This document shows, piece by piece, positions 50,778 through 61,100 of a stretch of DNA of 64,000 bases. Made by a program: the position numbers and the translations under genes. How positions within the stretch are numbered: the first letter of the stretch is position 1; every line of letters starts with the position of its first letter. Under the pieces are notes generated by a model that made no database searches, was not told the DNA's origin, and saw only the letters and a program-made list of their open reading frames with translations. The DNA is from Diploscapter coronatus. Taxonomy: Eukaryota; Nematoda; Chromadorea; Rhabditida; Rhabditidae. The DNA lies in the NCBI GenBank assembly GCA_964036155.1, contig OZ038423.1, positions 74,415,249 through 74,479,248 of the forward strand. The letters run 5' to 3'.

Positions 50778-53700
50778 ATGAACCAAGCAGCATGTCGGGC
50801 TCCGATTCAGGCCCAACCCAAGGCCACCATCAACGTCTATACCAAAGATATCGGGACAGGTAAGGATTTGAAGTTAATTGAAAAAGCTGGGCTTTATGGA
50901 GTTTTATTGAAAAATGCAAGTGATGCTATTGTTCTAGACAAATGAAGCGAAATCTCGTGTACTAAAAAGCGCCTTGCGAGAAATGCGCGTATGAACTATG
51001 CACAAGAAGGGGGACTAGAGCAGAAAAAAGAGTTAGTGAGGGAAAATGAAAAGAGTAGTACACAATTTCCTCTGCCTTTCTCGCCTTTTCTCCCTATATT
51101 TTCAACATGTGAGACTTCACTTCATTTGACCAGAACAATAGCTCTAAACTCTTCACAATATTTTCATTTCTTTCTACAACTCAGCAGTAACTATATAAAT
51201 CATTGATAGAAATAATAAAAAGATATGTTTAAAAATCTTGATAAATTTTCTGAGAAAAGAACATGACTCTTTCCTATCCAAATCAAGTCGCTCAATAATA
51301 TCAAATTTTCATCGAAAAAATCAGTTTCGTGTAAAATGCAATAAATCTGAAAAGCTTGAAACGAACTCGCTTTGCGCTATTATTCGGCTATTGTTACATA
51401 GAAAAGGACGAACACTTTGCACTGGAAAATTGGATATCCTAAAAAATGTCTGCTTCTTTTCCATCTCTACTTTTCGCATTATCCTTTCTACTTCTTATCT
51501 TTACCTATCTCATCCCAAATGATCTATAGCCTCGCTCTAGCTCTTTACTCTTGGAAATTCGTCTTCTGAAAAGCGCCTACCTTATACTCTTACTCTGATT
51601 TTGCTAGCAAGATGTTTTCCCCGCTTACTAGGAGAATTGTAGCGAGTAAGACACTTTTATACTCCAGAAACAATTTGCATTTCTCCTGGAAAACAGGAAG
51701 CCTTCCAAGATATTATGAAATTTTTGCACTATAAAAGGGAAGACTTCAAAAATCGAGATAAAAATATTCGTTTTCAGAAATTATCGAGGAGGACCCGAGG
51801 AAGAGACGAAATTCGGGAAGCGTTCAGCGTCAACCCAGTATTTTGACCGGTAAGATCGATTTCATTTCTTTTTCTTTGACTTCTGAGCGACTCGCCTAAA
51901 ATGGCACGTGCTTATTTCGAAATTACGTAGATTTTATTAGGTCATCCCTCACCTCGCCTTTTTGCAAAGATCCCTTTTCAAGTTCGTACAAACTCTTCTC
52001 AAAACCAGTTTTTGCACTTTGTTATTTGTGAAAATGTCTGAAAGAGCAGTTATGAAAGGGAAGCCCCTTTTAGGGAAAACAGCTAAGCCACGCCCCCTCC
52101 GGACAACGTGATATAGGACAAACTTTGCATATGTTTATCGCTATAAAGATAGGCTGATAGTGCTAGGATGCTCAAAAATTTGTCCTAGTTTTGGATTGCA
52201 TAACTTTTGTAGTGCTAAAAGTGTTTGTCTCTAAAACAATGGGAATATTCAAAACTATTTCGACAGTGCCAGGTTGAACATTTGCATTTTTATTTGAAAA
52301 ATTCAAACGTTTTTTAGGAATTCGAGGTCTTATGCACCGTCCGCGGTCAGAGAGTCTTGGAGCTAAATTGGTCAAGAAGAAGGAGCAGGAAATGAAGAAA
52401 GTTCAGGTCGGTCTTTCTTTCCTAATTATATTTTTCTATGTATGTTTCAAGAAACTTGAGTAATGACTGATGAAGAGTCAGACTTGTTACTTCGTCTTCA
52501 TTTACTTGTAAAAAATCCTAAATTTCAACTTTTCCTTCGTCACGAATGCTTAAAATTTACAAAATAGTTGAATGGCATCTTCACCCTCTCTTTATGGAAT
52601 CATCTCAACATCCCGTTCTCTCAAATTTATTGGTACTTTTCTCAGTCAATTCGCGTGCCATGCTCGAGGACTGGAGCACATGCCAAAGTTTCAAACATTT
52701 TCCGGCATCACATCCAAAAGTGTCTAATTCGCTGCAACGTCGTCCCTCGCGAATTGATTAGCCCCTAAAAGCACCCATGCGAGTTTTTTTCAAAGTCATT
52801 GCTAAACTCGAAACATCCTCTAAAAATAGACATTTTTATCCGATTAAATTTTGCCGTGGGAGTCATGAAAATCTTAAAATAGGCGAATCTCGAATCTTGA
52901 TGAAGGTGTAATTTGAGTCCGAGAAAATAATAGGGACGGGTCAACAAATCTAGCAAAATCGAAAATAGTCGTAGTAAATGAGAAATTCGTGAAATCTGGA
53001 GGTCAAATATTGAAAGAAAAATTGTAGATCTCTAACTGTAATGTGGAAACGGTTTATGATTTGCGTACTGAGGAGGAGATCGATGACTATGCGGATGAGC
53101 TTGGCTTTCGTCGACCTCGCAGCAACAGCTCGGACTTTTTGATTCTGAGAAAGACGTCTCGGCCTCTCTCTGTCGATGTGGTTGGTTTGGTCGACGCGAA
53201 TTCCGACCCGTATCGACAATACATGAAAGTAGTGGATTGCTACGAGTTGTGCCCGCAGACCGGCAACGTCATCGTTCTCGATCAGCACATGAGAGTGGGT
53301 ATTTTCTGCCACTATTGAATCGAACTATTTACATGAACTTTCACGTACCATTTCGCCAAAGTTCATGTTGGGATAGAAAACATCATGAAAATCATGTGCA
53401 GATAGTCATTTTAGATCGATAAAGCATTTGCTGTGCTCAAAGAGCAAGGAGTAGGAGCCGGGCTAATTTGGGACTCGAAGAAATTAGAGGCTAGCTTTGA
53501 TTTTCTATGGAAAGTTCATTAGAATTGTTTTCAGATAGTGTCAATAGTTACTCTGACAGACTTTCTACAGTATGTGAAGTCACGCAATGAAAACGAACCG
53601 AGCAAGTACATACGGGAGATTCTGTCCGGTAATCAACTCGTTCGAGTTGCTGCTAACACAAAGTACGGCAAAATTTCTCATTATAATATTTTACGAGTGA

Positions 53701-54452
53701 ATTCCTGCAGGATTTTCGACGCTTGCGAAGAATTTCACTCAAATCGCGTGCATCGAATCGCAATTGTGGACGGTGCCGATTCCACGGACGTCCTATATTT
53801 GCTCACTATTAAACGGGTCCTTCAGGCTATTCATAAACAGGTTCGACTCTTCCGATGAAATCAAATTTGAATGTTTGAAGTCCAGAATCGCTCCCTGCAT
53901 TTTGCCTTATGGCTGAGTCTTCGAATCAAGGAAGTTGGAGTCGGGACATGGAATGACAGGATATTTACGGTAAATTAAAATTTGCCTAAATTTTTCTGAT
54001 GTTGGGAGATTAGGTAACTTTGACCACGACAGCATCAGAAGCATTGAACACGATGCTTGGCTTCCGTCTTTCCTCCTTACCAGTGGTAGATGAAACCGGT
54101 AGAGCTGTTGGAGTCGTCACGAAAATCGACATCGCTAGGCAAATCGATCTCAATGCCAATCTGAAGGATTGGTTCGAGCAAACTCCCGTTTCTGCCTTAT
54201 TGACAGAAGAATTCACGTCGTTCCTCTTTGATACAGGTGAATCTCTTTTCGACTTTTATCTAGAAGATCACCAAAATTATAGACCCTGTCGGCAAAGTAC
54301 TGGATAATTTGTTATCTCGGAGACATCAACGATGCGTCTTTCTAGTTTCACCTATTTCGGGCAATCCTGTCGCTTGTGTTTCTCAATCAGACGTCATCAC
54401 TCATCTACTCTACGCAGAAACACCCTTCTCTACGCCAGCTCCAAAGACGTAG
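50778..54452 (+). CDS. AMP-activated protein kinase gamma subunit
   Basis: Ten exons give 439 residues: 50778-50859, 51778-51849, 52318-52406, 53028-53294, 53415-53489, 53535-53662, 53711-53840, 53886-53969, 54014-54236, 54283-54452. A basic, Ser-rich N-terminal extension of about 140 residues precedes four CBS motifs forming two Bateman domains. Recognisable segments are LKEQGVGAGLIWDSKK, VTLTDFLQYV, NRVHRIAIVDG, YLLTIKRVLQAI, LSSLPVVDETGRAVGVVTK and SQSDVITHLLY. The aspartates of CBS1, CBS3 and CBS4 that contact nucleotide ribose are kept (TLTD, TKID, SQSD). The His of the usual LTHKR in CBS2 is Ile. It senses AMP/ADP/ATP and regulates the kinase heterotrimer. The exon 5 donor is GC (GAG|GCTAGC), and the resulting join aligns with the family without a gap. 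It is one of the divergent nematode aakg genes; which one is unknown. Confidence 0.88.
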
Positions 54453-55172
54453 TTTAGATTAGGCTTCTGAGGTTTCGTTTGGTTGGTAGGATTGATTTAT
54501 GAAAATAGTATCATATCATTTAACCGATCCTGATCAAGAAAGCCAACTGATGTTGAAACTTCTGACTCGAAACACTGGACATCTCTGAATTCAAGGTTTT
54601 CTTGATTAGAAATAGGCGACTACCAGTTGATCAAATTAGGCGTTTTGGGAGTTTTCAACCAGTCATCTCTATGATATCATATCGTTTCTAACTTATTGTT
54701 TTTATCAGTTTTTGTTTCTAGACAATAATATCAACGCCAAAACTCGAACTTATCATAACTTCTTATCATTTTCGTTAATCTATCATTCCCGGCGATTTTA
54801 CTGTTTCTAGTCTCTCTAAGCAGCTATTATCTAACAACAAAAATACCTGTAAACTTTCGTGAGTACTGAATTTCTCTCGTACGGTAAAATGCTCGTTTAT
54901 CAATTGGTTTTGTAACAATTTGTTTCTCAGGGATGATGATTTTCTTGTAAATTTTATCTTTATCTTCTAAAAAACCTATTCTTCTTCAAATTGTGCAATC
55001 GATTTACGCAATACGGTTAGAGGGGTCTTCTCGGTTTCTCAACGTTTCTTTCATTGTCTTTTTTGTAGTTACTAATTTGCAGACATTTTTATTCAAATTA
55101 AAAGAATAAACATTTCACGATTGAAGTAAAATTTTCAAAAAATGAAGACGATTAGCAAGAATAGATAATTGG
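54453..55172. other. convergent 3' flanks of AMPK gamma and laminin
   Basis: AT-rich. A plus-strand AATAAA (55105-55110) and a minus-strand AATAAA (55088-55093) lie within about 25 bp. Tail-to-tail transcripts may therefore end close together or overlap. No gene recognised between them. Confidence 0.5.
55088..55093 (-). terminator. poly(A) signal of the laminin gene
   Basis: AATAAA on the minus strand, 80 nt beyond the laminin stop codon (55173-55175). Confidence 0.5.
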
Positions 55173-58100
55173 CTAATTAACTGGGCATTCCTGTTTGTTG
55201 ACGTCACCGTGAGAATCGATGGTCGAAATTTCGAGCTGTCTTCGGACCTTTTCCTTGTCCTTCTTCTGACCAATCGACAGAACTCGGATGCAACCGACAT
55301 AGTTTGCTAAATTTCAGTTAATTAGGACGATTAACCGATAACTAGCGTGATTATTGATACGTTCCGCACTAAGAAAAATGAGAATTGTCTTGCGGAATAA
55401 GCTTCTGTTTTATTTATCCCGAAGTTTCGAGCAATAATCGCATTGAGGCCCAAATCCTTGAAAGAAGGATGGAAGTGGCTAGGGAAAGGCTCATTCGCCC
55501 TTTTTCCGGAAATAACGATGTAAAATGTTGCCCGCAAGACTATTCTCAACATCGATATTCAAGCAGAATAGACTCAACGTACCTCTCGTCTGGAGACCCT
55601 TGTTTGTGACTCCCTCGGGCACACCTCCCAAGTAGAGTGGATCTTTGGTGAGGATGTCCTTCTTGCCGCCCTTCTTGTTCAGAACGAGAACCGTCTTTCC
55701 ATCGACGGTCAGAGTCATCAGACTCTTCTTTTTCATGACCTAGATTTGTTGAGTTTTAGCGCTATCCCAAGATTCACAAGATTTCCTACTTTCACAGAAT
55801 GCCAGTGGCCGTCGCAGAAGCTGGCGGGCTCAGGCAGGGTGTAGTTCACAGAATCAGGACCAGAGCCGGCATCGATGGTGAACTGAATTCTCAAACCATT
55901 GGCAAAATTGAAAAAGTCAGTCTTACGAATATTTTTCCATTGACAAATTGAACGGTCAAGTACTCAAGAACACCGACGGACAGCAGGATACCGTTGTTGG
56001 TTCTTGGACGAACTTCAAAGTCAGCGGAGAAGGATTCACCGACCTAGTTTAGAATTTTCACTAAATCTCGAGTTTTCTGTAAAGATACCGTGAATTCCTT
56101 ATCAAGAACCGCATATCCTCCACTTTCACCGAAGTAGATACCGTTTTCGACGAAACTGTTGCACTTTCCTGAGCCGACTTCTTTAGCGTCCACGAATTCT
56201 TTGTCGTTCAGTTGCAGATTACGGATGCATCCGCTGAACTCGGCTTTGACTCCCTGAAGAAAATAGATGAATCATACATTTCTCTTGTATTCATTGTACC
56301 TGAACAATGGCTCTTGCTTTGCTGGCCAAATCATTGGGGATGCCTCCGACGTAGAATGGTGGCTGAGTGTCCACAGTATCGTCGGCTCCTTGAACCTGCA
56401 CCTCATTCGATTCGTCATCCACTATCAGCTCTGCAGCTCCATCTCCTCTGAAGCATCTGACCTTGTGCCATTGACCATCCACAATCATCTTATCAGACTT
56501 GACGGTCGTCTGGAAATTTCCTTTCTTTCTGAGCATAACTTATAGACTTACTACTGCATTTCCTGCGCTGAACGAGAAAATCAGCTTTCCATTAGAAATG
56601 AACAGTCCAATGTGGTCGGTGTGCTTGTCGTTGGTCGCGAAGAAGACGACACCCAAAGTAGCGGTAGCTCGAAGTTGAAGGGTAAAGGTGCCTCTGGAGT
56701 TGAACATTTAGATTTTGGTAAAATTATTATAGAACATACGCTCTGTCGAAAGAGTCGGGCATCTGCGAGTATTCGAGGCGACTGTTCGGCTGCATTCCGA
56801 ATCGGTAGCCATCAGAGTCGACGAACTCGCCAATCGGAGAAACTGGCAAGGCACAAGTACCATCCTTCTTCAGCTAAATTTGCTGATGTGTTGAAAATCA
56901 TTTTCCGATGAAGAGGCTACCACGATAGGAGCCTCAGTTGGAAGCGGCTTTGCATCAGGATCAGGCTTTCCATTTCCGCGTCCTCCAGTTATTTCTTCGG
57001 TCGAGCCGCCATCGCCTTCACCAGCTTCGGTTGGCTTTTCTGTGGTCACAACAGTGTCGTCGCTCAAGCCGCACCCGCTCAAAGAAACCTCTTTGTGCTC
57101 GGCCTGAAATTTGGAAGAATAAAACAATCGTTTTCTTATTCCAAAAATAATGTTACCTTTGCAAAATCGAGGAGTCTTCCGTTGTAGGTCACATCGCCGA
57201 GACATCCGACGAAGGAGTCGGTATCGTGCTTGCCGAACCACACATTGGTTGTGGATTCTTCGCCCTAAAGAATCTTTCCATGATTTCACCAAAATTGAGA
57301 TTAAAATTGAATCTACCGCCTCATCTCCATTTTTGCGGGCCATTTCATTGGAGAACAGGTCATCGACGTCGACTCGCATGAAGTCCTTCTGCTTGATGAC
57401 AGAAACGTAATGCCACTGCTCGTCGGCTGCTGAAGGAACATCGACGGAGACTTTGTCATCCCCAGCTTGAGCGATGAGTTTGTCCTCCTGCAGCTTCAGG
57501 GTGAATGTCTCTTCTTCGTCCGTTCCAATTGTGAACAGAGTTCCCTTGGGCTGACGAGTCTTGAACTTCAAAGTGACTTGCACCGCAGATCCGGTGGTAG
57601 AAACATTGCGGAAGATGGCAGATGAGCGTTCAGAGAGGAGGGAGATCGTGCTCAGAGTTCCCATAGCACACGTGTTTCTGACGCCTTTGCTAGCAACGCT
57701 CGAGTGGAGATCGATTTCGTCGGATTCGATCTTTACGGATTTCATGCAGCCTCGGAATGGTTCGACTACGTCTCTGCGACTGATGCCCGAAGGTATGCCT
57801 CCAACATAGAAAACATCTCCAGCGGATAGATCTACCATCGATCCTGGCGTATCTCCTTCCACGACCTCACTGTCGATCTCCATTTTGACGTGTTTCTAGA
57901 AATTGGTGAATTGATATTGGAAGGAGTTGTTTTATCGATGCTATAAAGTAATACATTTATGGAATCTTTTTGCAATTCTACACGAATCTAATTGGTGGGA
58001 CATAATTGCTTTCAAGTGGACGATTGGAGTGTGAGCACCATTGAGAAGATTCCTCTCTTGTGTAGTTCAGCATTGCAGAAATTCACTTTTTTCAGAGCCA

Positions 58101-61100
58101 AAATATTCTACCTCTTCTCTCTTGAGGATCATCGTGTGCCACTTTCCATCATTCCAAGTGCCTTCGGTAGTCCATTGTCCAACTCCAGAGCCAAGTTCGA
58201 CTGACAATTTGGCAACACCTTGAGATAGTTCAATGGAAATGAAGTCTGTCTAAAATTTTTGCATAAGATTTATCAAACTGTTCGACTATTTTTACATCTT
58301 TGCCGATGAAGAGCAGCTGGCCGTCTGGCGCGAAAGTGAGGAAAGACAGAGAAACCATCGTCTTCTTCTGCAGGCGCTTGTAGCCAGTCTTGTAGGCTGC
58401 GTACCCATCACCGGTAAGAGAAATGCCTGAAGATTTAGGATGGTTTACTTTAAAATCACGGATTTTACTTGTATCGACGGCAGCATCAGGAAGTCTCTCC
58501 CTCTTTCTTGTCCCAGTTGCCTTTCTCGCTCCTGCCTGTTGAGCATTCCAAAGTCCGACTGGTTCTCCATGTAACTGTACGTCTTCGATGTCACCGACGA
58601 AGTCACGATTGCGCACGTCAGAAGAAATCTGAAATTGTTTGATTAAAGTTCTGTGGTGGTATTCTTTGCTTGATAACTGCGAGTTAGTCAGAAAGTGCGA
58701 AATAGTATAGGAAAGTGAGAGACTTAATTGCACCTAACTGCCAGTTATGAAAAGTAGAATTTGTACTTCTTTAACTGGGAGTTAATCTCTCACCTGTTAA
58801 TAGTATTTCGCACTTTCTGACTAACTCGCAGTTGTCAAGCAAAGAATACCACCAGAGATTTTTGGCGTACCCTATAGACATTATTAGAATAAGCTTGAAT
58901 TCATTTGACAAAAACAATACCTTGGTGTTAGGCGCGATTCCTCCAATGAACAGTTTGCTGTGAGTCTGGTGCAGATTGAGAACGGACTTGTTGCCGGTGG
59001 CTTGTGCAGTCGTCGACTCCTCGATCTCCTCGCTGTTCGGTTTCGTGACGGACACTGTGACCGTCTTTCCAATTCTCTCCACACGCAGTCGACGCCATTG
59101 ATTGTCGGCAATGTTCCTAAATCTTCGAACTAAATTTCCGTTGAAACTCGTCTTTCACTTACGTATTGAGTCTAACGACGAGCGGAACTTCTCCCAAATC
59201 GACAGTTACTTTTGGCTTTCCATATTCCAACTCGACAGCAATGTAGTCATCAGTGGGCACAGCTCGAGTCCCAGAGGATCCTTCTTGGTTTCCGAAGAAG
59301 AGTGGAATGCCTAGAGTTCTCCAATTATCCTTTCCTCAATTTACTCTATTAAACCATGCTCTTCAGCAGTCTTGATGTAGAAGGAGATGTCGGTGTGTGC
59401 GGCATATCTGCTGACACGAGAAGGAATGTTGAGATCGAGCGAAGATCCACGTTCAAAGTGAGCACCGAGTTTGATCTAAAATTCCATCAGCTCTAACTCT
59501 TCATCGTCAACTATTAAGAATGAAACTAATCAGAATGCCAGAATGGCGGCGATTATTCTTTCTCACCGAAGCCAATAAAACCTCTAGAGCCGAAATTTTT
59601 CGGAATCAGAGTCGGGAATCTGCACACCCCTGTTTCTCACACTATTTTTCCAACTATCGTTCTATCTATTGGGTTTCATAATTCCGTCATTTAGTAACTG
59701 CTTTTTGCTATTCTTTTTTTCAAGTAAGGAAAGATCTTACTCTATTGGCAGCATCTCTGGCCACAGCGATCATTTCCTTGATCTGGTCAACTTTCTCCTG
59801 GATCTTCTCAACTTTGTCATTCTTCTGCTTATTCGAAGTGAACACGCTCTTCATCGATTCAACCAAGCCAGGGAGAGTGGATTGGAGCTGAAATTTGTTT
59901 GCAATTGAAAAATTACCAAAAACGAAAATTTTGTAAATAGACATGCTGCTCAGTTCCTGGAGGAAATTATTTTATACTCGGCAATCGAAAGTTGCAAGTC
60001 AGAAGCCAGTTGAGGAGGAAAAAACTTCCTGCTAGCATTTCCGACACTTTACTCATCTATTATTGCACTGGAGGATAATTTTACAGACTCGGGTGTTTCT
60101 ATTACAGGGTTTGCATTGATTTTTCCACATACCTGTTTGAGATTGGCCTTTGTCGTTTTGATGCCTTGGATTGCGTCGGTCGTGTTATCAACGATGTTCT
60201 GAGTCTTTTCTTCGAGCTCCTTCCTCTTGGCTTCCGACTCCTTCTTCGACTCTTCTGTCTCTGCACGAGTTGCTTCGACCTGAATAGTTTAAGCTTGAAT
60301 AAAGTTATCAGCAGTGATTTGCCTTCTCTTCAGCCTCTTTGATCTTGTCCATAACGCTCTTGTCTTCCAACCCAGTGACCATTCCAGATTTGGCGCGCTC
60401 CGATGCTTTCCTGATTTTGTCGACTTGCTCAGAGATCTGAAGGTTGTTGATTGTGAAATTAGAGAAATTGACACATTTTTAAAGAGCCCACCCTTTGAAC
60501 GTTCTTTGCCGCCTTCGATGCTTCGTGCTCAAGAGTCTCCAAGCTCACTCTGACGTCTTTCAGTCTGTTTCTCTTCTCTTCGCTCTCTTCGTTGATGCTG
60601 CCGAGTTTCTCCTTCATTTCCTTGACTCCATCCTGCTGGCCTTCGACAGTAGAAACTGCTTGTTCAGCGACATTGCTTGCATTCCTCAAAGTCTCGACGA
60701 TTTCGCCATACGCATTAGCAGCATCGACTCCTTGGGATGAGTCTCTCTTGGCAGAGCCGAAGGTTCGTTCCAACTCAGTTGCCTGTTGTTGCAACTTGAT
60801 GCTCTTCTCCTTGATATCGTTCAATTCAGATGGGGAAGTCTGTCGTTTCTCTCGCTTCTCCTTTCTCTTCTCCAATTCGGCGTCGAATTCACTCCTCGTT
60901 TCGTTCAGTGTGGCGAGGCTTGTCTGGATTCCTTCGGTCGCGTCCTTCAGGATTTCGGTCGCGTTTCGAAGCTCGATGTTTTTATCAGCAATGCCCTTCT
61001 TCTCCTCGTCGAACTTCTCGATTTCATCGCCGACAGCATCGTTGAGTCCTTCGATCTTGGCGAAGTTCAAGCTCTTGGCTTTCTGAGTCGCCTTCTCTGC

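Noticed and set aside
53663..53710. Extra 16 residues in AMPK gamma read through from exon 6 to 7
   Set aside because: The stretch is an intron without stops (GTACGG...CTGCAG). Removing it restores the CBS alignment in phase.
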